64,000 nt of DNA from NCBI GenBank assembly GCA_000310025.1, contig FN649729.1, forward strand, positions 645,476 to 709,475, read 5' to 3'. The DNA comes from Ectocarpus siliculosus. Taxonomy: Eukaryota; Sar; Phaeophyceae; Ectocarpales; Ectocarpaceae. Shown here piece by piece: positions 10,471-25,100 of this stretch. The notes beneath the pieces are model-generated. The model searched no databases. It was not told where the DNA came from and worked only from the letters and a program-made list of their open reading frames with translations. Within the stretch, counting starts at the first letter, position 1. Each line of letters opens with the position of its first letter. Position numbers and translations under genes: made by a program.

Positions 10471-12378
10471 CTCTCCGCCCTCTTGCGGTGTGTTAATGAA
10501 TGAGTCCAAATTTGTACATGCACGCTCTCGTTATACCTCAACCTTCTGCACAACAATCAGTATCCATCTATGTTTGCCCCGTTTTGCGTGCGAAGGCTTG
10601 CACCCACTTGCACTCATTCGTTGTGCAAGCGTGGCACCTAACTACTGTGAGAGGTCCTTCAAGTATACCTTAGACTTGGTAAATCCAAAGCCCTTCGTTT
10701 TTAACACAGACTTCGTACCATTATTATTTGGCGGGTGACCTAAAAAAGAGTCAGTCTTGCAAGCTGGTCTGCAACCTGAGTTTCACAATTTACAGTTTAC
10801 TATTTCGGGAAACAAACCGTGTGGTGGGTGACCTCTCCTACTCTATACCCTCTCCGTACAACTCAAGGTGTGTGATATTTCCAGGTCCTGCTGTACCTTT
10901 TCCTTCTGTGGTCACAGGCAGGGCCCAACAATGGTACAACATGTGGCGGTAGCCAGCCGAAGACACGACGCCAAGCCAAAAGCATGAAGTCGACTCCCTG
11001 CAGAAACAAACATCGTTCCACAATAACAACAGACGGTAGCTCGACAGACAGGCGCAGGCCCACCCCGCAACGCTTATTTACTACGCAATTTCGTGCCATC
11101 CCGCTGGTGGTGTTCCCCTAGTTTATTAGCGAACAATCAATTCGTTTTTTTTCCGTTCTCCGGCTCCACCCACGTCCGTCCGTGCGTACCGGCGAAAGAC
11201 ATGGATGGATGGCGTTTTTCGACAGATGAGCAGTCTCATGTCCTCGTCTGAACCTGCCTCCTCCTCCTCTCGCCCCACGTCCTTACACAGGGGGAGTGAA
11301 ACACATGATGATGTTTCGCGACACAGCAGCACTACTAGGCCCTGGTTTCTGGCGAGGGTTATCGCGTCGATCAGGAGCTGTGTTTCCCTGTGAGCCGAAG
11401 CAAGGGGGCATTGTTTTGGCGCTGGACGTGTGGCGTTCACCTTTCGCTAGCTGTGATTGATGTGGACAGATTGTGGAAGCAGCAAGATGAAGTGCAAGAC
11501 GGGGGGGGGGGTTGGGGGTGGACCGACAACATGGCTAGAACAGAGGCAGGGGATCGAACAAGCCCTTGTGAGATAGTTTTCGCGCGCTCCAACTCGTTGG
11601 CAAGGAATATAGTCTATATATGCCTGTGCTTGGAAATGTATACTTCATTGAGAACCGCTCGAGCTGGTGCCAAGTCCGTTGCGTGTTTACCTCAGTTCTA
11701 TTGTGTTTCTCCCTACCTACTCTTTGCGGCGAGAGTTGTCGCATTTTCTTTGTCGGAGGGAAGGGCCAGAGTAGTAGGCGTACACCAATGCACGTGCGTG
11801 CGCGGGGACAGACGGTTGGAATATTGTTTGCGAAGGTCGAAGACCTCTTGTCTTGCAGTTCCTGTGCCTCATCGCCGGTGGTAAGTTGATCTGGTCTGTC
11901 TGGTGTGTTCGGCTGGAAGCTTATTAATGCAACCTGTCCGTAAGCGAAGAAATGAGCCGTACTTAGCTGCTTCCAGAGCAGTAGTGGTACTACAGACGTC
12001 TGTCAGTCGTTTGTCCTCTTTTTTTTTTTTTCGTCGAATTTGAGGCTTGTGAAGCTCTGCCAAGAGCACAAACACACACACGTGCCTATCTATATAGATA
12101 GGTAGATCGGAGTTTACTGGGTACGATATACCCGCCGCGCACTCGCCTCGGTTGGTTCATCTACGCCCGCCCGTGTGTTTTATTTCCTACCGGACGTTGC
12201 TCTAAGAAAAAATAAACGAAAGCTGTAGGACCATCACATTGATTGACAACTCGCTGCGCTTTTTTTTACCACATTTATTTCAGGTTACTCAGTACGGAAG
12301 GAAGATGTAGGTATGTATGTGAATTAATGTTGTATGTATGCTGCTCCTGTTTTATTTTTGTCTGTCCTGATGATAGTA

Positions 12379-12411
<33 letters not shown>
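12379..12411 (+). repeat. (GACA)n microsatellite
   Basis: About eight uninterrupted GACA tetranucleotides followed by TCAAGATG. The same tetranucleotide recurs inside a protease intron near 38950. Confidence 0.95.
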
Positions 12412-15258
12412 TCAAGATGTTGTTATGCGCACGTTGGTGCACTTTTTTTTTAGTCCTTCCCGTCCTCCAGAGCGCACGCGACGGGGTTGGTTGGTTGTTA
12501 GCACTAACCAACTACGTTTAGTTTAGGTTTTCGGGCCGTTTTTTTGTCTGTTCGCATCATCAACTCTTACGTTTACCGAAAGAATTTTCGATTCTGCTTT
12601 TTTCCTTCCTTGCCGTATGCATATATATTTGGCCTTGTTTAGTTTGGCGTTCGTTGTGTTGGTTGCGTTGTTGTCTGTTTGCAGTCGATCGTGTATGTAT
12701 GATGGTCTTTGTCCGGTATTTTTCGCGGCGCCAAGCTGCACTTTCTTTTTGGGTATCATAAGGGTATTAAGTGGTTGTTCCGACGACTGACTATTATGCA
12801 TTGCAACAACATCGTCGGTACCCGCTTTCCCACGGCAGAAGAAAGTTGGGTTTTTATTGTCTTAACGTGTTCTGCGCGTTTCACAGGAAGATGGCGCATG
12901 ATTTTCTCAACACCCCGCCAATCAATAATGAAGTACGCAAAAATATGCTCGCGTTCGGAAAGCAAACCCGCCGCACCTCAAGGAGGGTACGTACGGACCT
13001 ACAAGTATGGTACCTCTATTGTTGGATGGAGAACAATATGAGGAACAAAGTGAGTGGCAGATCAGGGACGGGCGGGCGTGGAGATAGATTGACATGATTC
13101 CCGAGTTGTTAACGTGGTGTAGTGTGTCTTTATTTCTAGCGTCTACCGCGCTGACCAATTAAAACACTTCGATTCGTCGTCAGTCTCCTTGATCTTGAGC
13201 GGTCGGAAACAGAAAAAAGGGGTGGGTGTGATGGCGTCGTCCTCGCGTCTCGTTGCCCTTCCTTGACAATTTGGGGCATGCATCCCTTCTACCCAAAGTC
13301 AAGTCAAGTCATGGACGGACGGACGGACGGACGGACTGGACGCGGTTCGGTGCACCATGAAGGGAGGGAGTGTTAGTGTTCCTTCCTGCAGAAGAAGAAA
13401 CGCTCGGCTCGGGGGGAACGTACGTACCCAGCCAGAGGGGAGAAGGCAAAGGAAATCATCCTTACTTTTGCCCCATCTTGTTTTGCCTACTATTAATAAC
13501 ACGTACGTACGTACGGCGTTGTTGCTGTGGTCACCAATGAGTTCGTTCGTCGCCGTCCTTCGTCATCATCCATCACATCCGTTCCTGGGGCGCGAAAAAC
13601 AACTCCTTACAACAAAAGGCGGGATGACGGTGGTGTGTAGTCGCGGAGATAAACCACCATCATAATCATCGCGCGAAAACACCAGAACCACCATGATGCC
13701 ACGTTACGAGAAGAATGGACACACAGAGATAGATAGGTGGCTGGACTCGTACAAAAGGTACGTATTGAGTCGAATTGAGCTGGCTTGAATACGTTTATCC
13801 ATTAATTCTTTTTAGTACACATGGTCCAAAAACACGCGATGTACACGTTTACTACAAGTCATATATATCGGGTTAAACACACATACACCAAAGGCCCTGC
13901 GTGCTGTCTTTTTTGAGAGAGGGAAAAGAAACCACTCCGGCGTGGTACATACTTCATTGCACCCGACAATACCGGCACCACCATCGGTCGAGCTTGCGTG
14001 AAGGGAGTCTAGCACTTTTCTCACATACAATTTTCGACCGGGGAGCCAACTACGGTCCTCGCTGGTCTACGAAGATATCGAGGAAGATTTCCTCAACCTT
14101 AAGTGCCCTGCATTAACACCAGTGTTCCCTGGCACCGACAGTTCCTCCTGCAGATATTGCTGGATCGCTACCCACTCCCCCGCGTACTGGGCGAATAAGA
14201 GAATAAGAAGGCACAGAGTCCACACCTCGGCAACAGGAACAAGACTCATAAAAAAGCGCACAGACAGGGAGAATAAGAACCAGCGAACCGCAAGGAAGTG
14301 CCAGAAATGCTTCACGAAAGCACGTCGATCCGCGCACCGGTTGTCGAAGACCGAAACCAACCATGGGTCACACCACACATCATTCGCATCCCTCCGTGAC
14401 AGAGCCAAAAACATGGCGCCAAAAGACGGGCGCACCAAAAGGCCCATCCCATACGTCGGTTTGATGATGAGTGCCCGCACACCAAGCGACACTCAGTACG
14501 CTGTTCGAGTGCACTACCAAAGAATCCCGCCCTTGGTACCTACTGCTGTGAATCGCGATACTGCAAATCATGACCCACCGCTATTGGACTCCTCTGTTCC
14601 GTTCCTTTGGTCGCTCTCTACGGACGGACGGGCACTGCCACGCCACACTTATAAAAAGAATTAAAAAATTCGTTGGATGTACAAAAAAAAAAAAAAAACG
14701 TGACACCGAAGAAAACAGACTTGGCTGCCGTAGGTAAGGACGGCAGAGGCCAGTTTTCCAGCGACACGTCTCGAGGGTGTGCCACAATACATCACGCAGG
14801 AACCTTGGGCAGGTGGCCCCGCCTACCATGAGGTAGGTGCCCTATGCAGGGAGCAAAACGCGCCCGCGTCGCGCCCTGGTACAGGTTATGCTAGTCCCTT
14901 GGGTATACACGCCCCGTCCGTCAATCCCCTGTCTCCCATGGGATGTGTTGTGTGTACTCCTTTCGTGTTCTCCGTACGGCACACCGAAAATTGCACATGT
15001 GTTGATCGCTATCCAGGAAAGGGATCTGTTCCCACCACCAAGCCCCCGGTCTATTGCCGGCCCCCTGACATCGTAAGAGAGCCGAAAAGACAAAAATTAT
15101 ACCCCCCCCCCCCCCGCCTCGCAGGCCCCCCGGCTAGGGGTGGGCGGGCGGAGCAGAAGGTCTTGCGGGGAGGAGCAGCCGGGTGCCCGCTGGCCCGAGG
15201 GAAGGTGGGGGGGGGCCTCGTCGGGGAGGGGGGTGTTTGGCGCGACTCCGGGCGCTTC

Positions 15259-15358
15259 NNNNNNNNNNNNNNNNNNNNNNNNNNNNNNNNNNNNNNNNNN
15301 NNNNNNNNNNNNNNNNNNNNNNNNNNNNNNNNNNNNNNNNNNNNNNNNNNNNNNNNNN
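15259..15358. other. Assembly gap (100 N)
   Basis: Exactly 100 Ns, the conventional size for a gap of unknown length. It is bounded by C-rich sequence on the right and G-rich sequence on the left. The right flank (15359-15425) contains AAAAGAAACCC and AATTAACCCC, resembling a noisy version of 15080-15115 (GAAAAGACAAAAATTATACCCC), so the flanks may overlap. Confidence 0.98.
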
Positions 15359-16156
15359 CCCCCCCCCCCCAACACCAAAAGAAACCCAAAAAAAAAAAAA
15401 TTAACCCCCCCCCCCCCCCCCCCCTCCCTCCCCATCGACCGCGGTCTCCACATACGCCATATGGCATGCTGTCGGGCACGAGCATGTTAACGATCGATCC
15501 AGCCAACACCCGTCTAAGGTTTTCATGTACTCCTGGGTGTCCTCCTCCTCACAGCGAGAACAACCCCTCGCTTTCGGGAAACAGGCAAAAGTGCCTCAAG
15601 TGCTTGCGCGTGCTTCGCTTGGGCGGCAAAATACCAAGCATCCGTCCGTCCACAAACCCCTCCGTCTAACCATCTGGCCAAAGCGAGTTGAGCACGGCGG
15701 ACGGCATCGCCGGCTCACAACGCGGGGGGGCGTATCGCAAGCTGAAACCTCAATCATCATCATGCGCGATAAAAAGGCGCGTCACCAAAACACTCGTCCC
15801 CCCCAAAAAAAAAATCAAAACGAGCACCCTTGTAGGTCTGACATGGCATGCAGTCGTACAAGATACATTACGGCTTGTCATTTTTCCAGGTCAGGAAGGG
15901 CTTCCGTTTCCGTACCTCTTTTCTTCTGGAGCCTTCCCGCGAAACACTGGGCCACACAACAAAAATCACTCAAGTTCCTTCAGAAAGCCAAGGCATTTTT
16001 CGTCCCTCTCCCCTCCTTCCAACGGCTTCCTTCACAACGCGAGACAGTTGTTTTTGCTTCTGGCGAACCCCCCCCCCCGCCTAAAAAACACGCGGTTTTT
16101 TTCGTAGTGAAGTATGCTTCCGCGCGTCGTCGTTTTTGCCAAGGGCTTCCACAAGT

Positions 16157-19100
16157 CTAGAAGCTGATGTAGTCGTCCTTGCCGTAGCCAATCTTGGCCA
16201 GGTTTGGGATGCAGGCGAACTTGATCATGGCCGGCGGTCCGCACATGAAGGCGATCGTCTCCGGCGACGCCTCGGGGAGGTGCGCCTCGCACATTTCCTT
16301 CGAGATGAAGCCCTGTGATTGGTCGGGTTGGTTGGTTCCGTTTTTCGCCCGAACCGACGAGAAACACGCCGCAGCAAGCGCAAAGGACGGGGAGTGACTT
16401 TTAGAGGAGGGGACAAGGGGGGACCCGCTGAGTCTTGGTCTTCATGTCTCATTTCTACATTTTGAGAGAGAACATGCTCGCCCATGCAACAAATATGTCA
16501 GGACACTGCGACACTACACCGTCGCTGGTTGTGTTGCAGAAAAATGGACCTTTGAAAATCGGCTCAGGGTGCATGGGGTACCTAAAACTTCATGATGCAT
16601 CCTACGGTATGTAGGTTAGATACTGCGACACCGCAGGCGAAACGAAGACCGAGGTTGGTTGCGGTGTCACCCTCATCACCATGAATCCTCCCCATCATCC
16701 ATTACTCGATCACTCGTCATCACCTTGTCGTACTTCCAGTCGCCGCTGGGCCTGTCGATCGTGTACCACAGCTTGAACCTGTCCGGGTTCGCCTTGGCCA
16801 ACGCGTCCAGCTGCAACGACAGAAGAAGAAAAATCACAACACAAGAAGGAAGATGGTATCGATTCGATGAAGAGTGGCACTCGAGACCCACCCATCACAG
16901 AGATCGACACGCAATCACCGTGATGCTGTTCTACCGGCCACTCGGCACTTACGGAGTAGTTGCCTTCTACTCTTTGAGTGAACAGCAGCATGTCGGCTTG
17001 AACAACAGCAGCATGAAAAAAGAGGGCACCTCATCGGAAGCCATTGAACAGCGTGTCGGCTTCGACAACAGGACGAAACACAGCTGGCAACGCCTCGTGA
17101 AAACACCACTAGGCTTCCGATTTGCCGGAAACCAAGACAAGTGCCGAGGTGCCACATCTAATCGTCCGGTCGCCGACCTACGGAGCCCCCCCCCCCCCGC
17201 CTTAACCCTCCTTACCTCGTCCCTGAGAAGGATGTCCTCTTCCGTCTGGTTGGCGTAGATCAGGCTGCACAACGTCGTGTCCGCGGGGTCGCTGAGCACC
17301 GCCTTGATGACTTGGTACATCGGGGTGATTCCGGTCCCCCCCGCGAGCATGGCGAGCTTGTTGGCGTTCCTGGGCTTGCCCTTGATGAGGAATTGCCCGG
17401 GCTCGAGGTACACGATCTCCCCCACGGGACCCTTGATGTCGATCGTGTCGCCGATGTCGAGGGCGTCCAGCATCTGCGACATCTTCCCGCCCTTGGGGAA
17501 CCTGTCGTTCGGGGTGTACACCTGTAGGGGGGGGCGGGAGCATGTGCCATATTTTAGGGGGGAGGAGAGGATTAACTACAACACGGCAAGTGGTTGACGT
17601 TGACTTTCGTACGTTGAAGGGGAGGAGGGGGCGTACTCTTCTGTTTTGCATGCCTTAGCGGTTAGACCATTGAGAAGAGAGGAGGGAGTGGGCCTAAAGA
17701 TGTTCGCCGGAAGGTTATTGCGAGAGGGGGATCACAGCGGTAAATAAATCGAGCGGCAAGGGGCCTATGCGGCTTAGGGAGCGGCATCCCCCCCAAGAGC
17801 AAACCCTTGCTTGCTGGGGGCACGGCTGCTCATCACCCAGACAGGGTAATGGAGGCCATTGGCACGTCTGCCATAGGCAACAGCAACAAGGGGATGCCCC
17901 GCCCACCCCTTAAATGACGAGTTTGTAAGGATGGAGGCTTGGGGCCAATCAACACGACGACACACCTTGATGACGAGGTCCACGTAGCCGGAAACCTCGT
18001 CCCCGGTAACCGGGGTGTACGGCCGCATGACGAACTCCCCGTTCCACTTCCCGGACACGAAGAAGTGCTTGCCGATGGGAAGGCCGAGCTTGTGGTCCTT
18101 CGTGGGGAGCTCGAAGCGGAAGCGGCGGGAGTCGTGCGAAAGAACCTCCTTCTCGATGAGGGGCACCGCCAGCTTCTGTCGGGTGTTGAGGGCAACCAGC
18201 TGCTCCTCCTCGACGATCTTCTGCTCGGGCAGGGTAGGGGTAGGGGGGGGGGCTTAGAATCAGGTTTTTAGATCTTCTTGTTGAGCTTGCAGGAATGCCT
18301 ATGCGAATCCATCTATTGCTAAACTGCATAGAAAAACATGACGAGGAGATGTAAATCTGAGAAAGGGACGCAAGATGGCGTAGAACGCAGGCATGAACAA
18401 GTACACACAGAGCCACGGGTGTAGTGTAGTGTCGTGTAGTGTAGGTGGCCGGGAACGGGGACACGCCACAGAAGCGCACAAGTCCGGGATATGGACCACG
18501 TTTATCGCTACAAAAAACGTATTTTTTGGCTTCGAGCAAACAAGAGGACGCCAGTTGCCAGCGAGACTACAGACACGAGAGGACACCATCCACCATCATC
18601 ATCATCGTCATCACGACCGACAGCACACTTGTGGCACGGACCTCTGGCTTAGCGACGCTGCTGTCCAGGTCTCCGATGTAGTAGTCCTCGAGCATGGCCC
18701 GCGCCTTGTCTGAGTGGAGGGCGTTGAACTCCTCGGAGCTGTCCTGCCCGGCGCTGATGGTGATCGACTCACCCCCACCTGGGTGGTCGTCGAGGAAGTC
18801 GGTCACATCGTACACCTGGCCCAGGCACAGCGGAGAGAGATAGTGCGTGTGAGACTGCTGCTGTATCCGAAATCAACAGAAAAGCAATCGAACAGGACAC
18901 GTTGTCCCACCCCCCCCCAATTTTTTTTTTGAAAATATAAGAAAAATACAATACGAGTTCAAGTTGAGATTTTATACAAGAAAAAAAGAATTCAAGTTCA
19001 GGTTGAGATATTACATATTTCGCCACTACAGTAAGACAAAAAAACAGACTGTGAGACAATGCCTCAAACATAATTAGACGACACAGCTGTAACCTACATG

Positions 19101-22100
19101 AGAAGCTTCTGTTTCGATCTTGATCGCGTCTCACACGGCCACCACAACTATTGAATCGGCGCAGGGCAGCCAGAAAAGGGAGGAACTCGCAAGGCCACCA
19201 AGCAAACGAAACGGCAAACCAGAAAAAAGGCGAAAGCAAAGAGCAAAGGACGATGCACCTCACAAAGCTACAACAGGTCCGCGAGAGCCATGACGTATGA
19301 CGACATACCTTCCCGTCCACGGCGATCCAGCAGTCGTCCTCGTTATCGTGCTTCTGCACGTCCTTGAGGTTGAAAGACTTCCCGTTCGAGGGGGTCTGCG
19401 GAAACCCCACACGCGACAACGCAAAGAGAGAACGCCGCCGAAAAGTCAAGACAACACGCGGTATCATGACAACAACACGTTGAAGGCCCGGTCTCCTTTG
19501 AACAACACACAAAAAAACACCCTACAAGAGAACTGATATCTATAACCAAGACAAAACCACAGGAAGTAATCCTTTTGTGGGTGCCATGTAGCCAAGTATG
19601 ATACAAGAAATCGCATGTGTCACTCGAGAAAACGTATATATGCGACTCTCCACCCAGGTTTATTTATGTTCATCAGAAACCGCAGATTGCCAAAAAAGAA
19701 AGAGTATTGAGGCATTTGTTTCACCGACACCAAAACCCGCCTCGGCCAACAAAATACTACACAAATAAAGCACCACAAAAACACATAATAAGGCACAAAC
19801 ACATACACATACATGTATGTGCCTTTTCACGGACACCAACCACTCGTTGCACGACCCAGCACAAAAAAACAAGGACGCACACACCTTCGGCGGCGGCGCC
19901 TTGGCAACCACGCCCCCCCCCCCGCCGCCTCCCTTGACCATCCAGCCACCCGGCTGAGGGCCGGGCATGGTGGGGTGCTCGAAGGTGAGGGCAAGGGCCC
20001 CCCTGTCATCCCGGGTGGGGTGGACCTTGCAGCGGAACCAGCAGTTGTTCATCATGCCCAGAAGGTTCCAGGTGATGTTCTGCGGCTGTGTGTTCTGCCC
20101 CTGCCAGGCGCGGCACACGATCTCCTCACACTTCATCAGCCTGAGAAATAACGATTGATGATGCGCATGGACGATATGTGTGTGTGTGTTGTATTGTTGT
20201 TGGCATCGACCGCGCTAGCTAACCGATTACCGATGAAAAGACGTCGGTCTCAGTGCGGTTGAAAGCACAAGATGCTTCTAAAGGCCATCATGATCTAGGA
20301 CCCCGTGAGAGGGCGTCTCGTGTGTGTATGTGTGTGCGATAGCATGTTGTTCAGCACCCCGGTTTCCAGAAACGACGCACGGAAAACATGAGGTGGATTC
20401 ATTCGTGGTGTCGTTCTAAGGGAAAAAAACACAAAAACACATAACCTTGAAGAAAAAAACGGGACGCAAACAGAGTCATCCACCCATCTTACGGCACGTT
20501 CACGGTCCAGCACGACAGCAGTACAAAGACGATAAAACTCGATCATTGGGTTGTTCGTCTGTAAAAACGCAAACCCCTGTAAATTTCTAGGAAAGACCGC
20601 CGTGTATGATCGACACTTTACGATGGCTCCGGCAAACATTCATACGTGCCCATACGTGATAAAAAACACCGCAAAAAAAACTATTTAGGCTAGGGCTGCA
20701 AGAAACGAAGCGAACCGAAACTGGGAACGAACTACGCCCATGCACGATGTACCCTTGAAATCCCAACCAGCTTAACGAAACCACTGCCATAATAGATTTA
20801 CAGACGAAAGAGGTGAGACCTAAATGGACAATAACAGCGCACCCCCTTTGTGCGACGACAAGTAATGTGTGTGTGTGTGTGTTTCGCTTGTTTGGTGTTT
20901 TTAATTTTCAGTTTTTGGAAAAAAAAAAACATATATATATTCGCAGAACACCACGATTCCCATCTCTAGTCTCCACTCATGATGAGCACACTATAATAGA
21001 CGCACCTGAGGACGTCGACCTTGAACTCCCAGAAGACCCAGCACCAGTACCGCCCCATGTGACGCGGCTTCTCCGGGGTGGACAACTCCGCCAGCTCCCA
21101 AGTCTTGCCGTCATCAAGCGATACCTCCACTCGCGTAAGGGCGATCCCGCCGCCGCCGTACGCGTATCCGGAGACGGTGTAGGTGGTCTCGGGGGAGGTG
21201 AGAGAGACCTGCGTGTGGGTAGGGGGTGATGAGGTATCTCATGAGGTATGCATACGATTGGACGTGGTCGCGTTTGTAGTGCGGAGCGGCTTGGTTTCGA
21301 ACGGTGGCTGGCTGTGTAGCCACCCACGTGTGACACGATTATTAACTGAAGGGAGTTACACAGCACGGCGTTGGAGCCATGAAAAAAAGTTGTAGCGCAA
21401 ACGGCCGCGACATGTGCTCCAGGGAGGGCCCGTTCTAGCTAACCTTAGTGTCTGGAGACCACGCCCCTCTAGTGGCTATCACACCATTGCGGCAGAGGTC
21501 TCTGTGTAGTGCGGTTGAATAGTGTGCCTAGTGCTGTTTTTTTCGGCGGGCACACCTGAATTTCCAAGTCATTTTCAACCACTTTGAACAGTGCCGATAT
21601 GGTAATAGTGCCGACACATTTTTAGAAAGTAAACATGACCTCACAGAAAGACTACCCGTTCGACATACAACCTCAGTCGAAAGGGATGTGTTGAAAGTCT
21701 TTTCAGCAAGTGGATTGAAACCGACTGGAAAACTGGCACATTTTCTGGGAACATGCCAGCACTAGCAGAGACCTCTACTGTGGTCGGGGTGCAGTGGGGG
21801 TGCCAAGCGATTTTTGGCGGTCGCTATAGACAGGGCATGCCGCTGAACAGGGGTTCGCTAACCCAGGCCCAACGCTGCTGCTGTAACTTTGGCGGTCGCT
21901 ATATACAGGACATGCCGCTAAACAGGCATGCCGCTATACAGGGGTTCGCTAACCCAGGCCCAACACTGCTATAACAATCACTCACCACTTCGTCGTGGCG
22001 AGGGTATACGATGGCGCTGTTGATGTTGAGCTCGTTGATGATGTAGGGGGGCTTGTACCACCAGCCCTCCGCCACCGCCTTCTCCGCGTCAACCTGTGAC

Positions 22101-25100
22101 GTCATACAAAGTACCGTGGCACGGCATGGACGTTGGTGTTGTCGTCGTTGTCACGCCGTTCCAGCAGTATGTCACCATGCGCGATTAGGTTCAATTCTCA
22201 CTGCTGTCACAGCTGTCAAGCTGATGCTATTGTCACCCTGCTGGGGTCTATGCTTTCTCTGGACATGAGTTTACAGGTAGTTTTTTTGCCGTTCAGTCGT
22301 GCTGTTCATCGTCTTTCGCCTTGCCTAAGCTCAACGGTGTGCTTTTTGACCGTTCGCTGGCAATCCAAGAGGACATCATGAGAGCCGAGGCCCTACACGG
22401 ACGCCCCAAACAGTTCACCAGCGGGTGCAACGGCGTCGAAAAACACAATCACAACCACCATCTCACCTGCGACGGAAGCACTCGGTTGTCGAAGTAGTGG
22501 TAGTGGTTGTCGCTCTCCAGGTCGGTCACCTCGATGTCAGTGAGCCATTTGATCTGACCAATCAAAATCACGAACCGAGATCGCCGCGCAAGGGAGAGAG
22601 CGGCGTGCGTGGGCGGGTGTTGGTAAGGGTTGCGGGAGGGGGGGGGGGTACTCTCATGTTTGCATGCCTTAGCGGTTAGGCCACTGACCACGCGTCCTCG
22701 AGAGAGCGGAGCGTTGTTCCCACAGGACCAACCATCAGGTGCGGCGGAGAGCACGGGGTGCACGTGGGCTTGACGTGCCCGTGTGTGTGGGGTGAAGTAT
22801 TTCTGGTGTTTTTTTTTTTGTTGTTCCAGAGAAGTCATCTCCACGCTTTGTGAGTGACATCTGCGGCCACAGCCAACTAAAAACATTTCGGTGGCCGTCA
22901 TCGAAAACAAAGACTCATGGACTCATCGTGCGGCACCCTTGCTTCATTCAACAAAACACACGCCCACAAGTGGCGGTATGCATAGCCAGGACGTCTCTTG
23001 ACACACCGCTCGAATGCACCACGCCGCTTAACGCCGGGCGTGCAGCACTAAATGCTACTGCTATCACATACCCACTTCTCCGTCAAGACTTGTGCACAGG
23101 CGTAGGCTGGCGGCCAGCAGAGATGGGACGGAACACACATGTCGTACGGTACGGGATACCACGTTATACGCCAACGGAACACGCCGGGTTTCCGTGTCGC
23201 TCACCATGCGTCCGCCGATGTACCCCGGCACGATTAGCCGGATGGGGTAGCCGTGGTCAGGGGACAGCTCCTTGCCGTTCATCTTGTACGCCAGAAGCAC
23301 GTCCGCGGTTTCGTCCATGCACACCTGCGGAACACAGCAGCACATACATCATTTTGGTGTACTGTACCAGTAAGCAACAGCACTCGTTGTAGCTTATCAC
23401 CACAACACACAACAGGGTGGCAGCGGCCGTTGCTGTCCACGCTCGCCTTATCCTTACGGAAGGTCTTGCTAATATCGTTAACTCAATGTGACGCAGGCAG
23501 CACCCCGGGAGCACATGGGATTCGATCATACGTCGTGACCCCGGTTGTTCGTTTCTTGCTGGATTCACGGCAACAAGTACCGGCGTCTTGGTTCACGTGT
23601 GGATCACATTTTCCCGCGCCCCATTATTGCAGCACTCGAAACGGAGAAAAAGAAAAAAGTAGCAGCGTCCAAACCGCGCCCCGAAACGACCCTCAACAAG
23701 AGGTCGAAACCAAGACTTGTTTTGTTGTTGTTTTCCTCGTCCAAATCCGCGATTTCTTCACAAACGGAACAATTTTTCTTCTCGGAGACAACCTCGAACA
23801 TCCTTAGAGCAACAGCAGAGCTTGTGAAGGCCATTCTTGCCGACTAAGTAGGGCAGTCGCGCTTCTTTTCTGGGGGAAAAGGGCGGGGCTCTCCATTCTG
23901 TTCAGTTTCCCTCGTACACAAACTCCACAAACGCCACAATGTCACGTCTTGTGAGCAGATATACTGCCGAAGTTCTCCAACGGATGCGCGAACACGGCGT
24001 TGTTCATCAAGGTAGCACTGAAGGCTCTACAAAAACTACTTTTGTTCAAACACAACAAAGAAGAAGGAAAAAGGGCCTAGTGCTGTGTACAAAATATAAA
24101 AGGAGGCCAAGACATGAAAAAACATCTCAAATTAAAAATCTCCAAAGGGAGGAAAGGTACGAGAAACAGCGCAAATTAAATATCTCCAAAGGGAGGAAGG
24201 GTACGAGAAACAGCGCTAGCGCGTCTGTCTCCAAAGGAAGTCAACACACCAGAAAACAGCGCAAACCCAAGATTCTCCACAACGAGGGAACAGACACATG
24301 TCTCTATGCATACAAGAGGGAAGAGACACATGTCTCTACAAGAGGGAAAAGACACATATGGAGTCTGTAACTTATTTCTCTCACCTCGCGGCGGATGGAC
24401 GTCCCGTAGTACCCGTTCGGAAGCTTGTCCGCCCCGACGAAGCAGACGTGCTTCCCCCCCTCCTCGAAGGACTTGATGCCCACGTGCTCCAGGATGTCCT
24501 TCACCCACACGCCCGTCCACATGGCGTTAGACACCGCCGCGGGGCCCCACGAGAACCTTCCCGCGAAACCGAGGAGGTGGTGTAGTATGGGGAGGCGTTG
24601 TAGAGAGGTGAGAACGGAGGCGGTGTGTAGAGGTGAGTTCACGAACACAGACCAAGCGAGGTAAGGGAGTGCACGTTTTTTGTTTGTGGTTTCGAAAAAA
24701 CTACTTGCGTAAAAGGTAAAAATAAACTGTACGTTTTCGGTGGCGGATTTGACAAGAAAAACACATAAGCCGGAAACACGCCTGAACCCGGAACAGGGAA
24801 GGCCAGCAGGATAGAAAGGTACTCCCTGAGAGCGGTGGTAACCAACTCGCGTCTATTTCATGGGCCAAGTGTACGTGTAAATCGCCCCATTTATTCTTGC
24901 CCCGAGTCTACAAACCTCTCGGTGAATTCGTGTGACGTATCAGCCGGGATAACACGTGAGTTTATTGTAATACACAGGGTATACTTGAGTTTTTTGTTGC
25001 ACAAACACAACGAATATTCATCTCGACGCACACAAGCGTGCGGGAGAGATTGGCAATGAAGACATGTACGATGGCATTGCATGATGAACGACGTTTGTTT

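Larger units (their letters stand above)
9372..16156. other. Repeat-rich spacer, no supported gene
   Basis: Open frames are short and overlapping. Notable contents are members of the palindromic element family (10088-10470), a 62-codon frame ending in a tail like that of the 14-mer repeat ORF (about 11205-11393), (GACA)n at 12379-12411, (GGAC)n at 13313-13337 and an assembly gap at 15259-15358. A minus-strand frame at 14067-14492 encodes hydrophobic segments, including WTLCLLILLFAQYAGEW, but has no ATG start, no homologue I recognise and no identifiable partner exons. Confidence 0.4.

Noticed and set aside
14067..14492. Minus-strand ORF with hydrophobic segments (possible membrane protein exon)
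   Set aside because: Begins at GTG rather than ATG, no recognised homologue, and no neighbouring exons with matching phase.
15096..15420. Proline/glycine-rich ORFs spanning the first N-gap
   Set aside because: Translation of C/G homopolymers and Ns at an assembly gap.
22449..22910. 153-codon minus ORF as an independent gene
   Set aside because: Contains nitrate reductase exon 6 (22467-22553). The upstream part is intron containing repeat R1.
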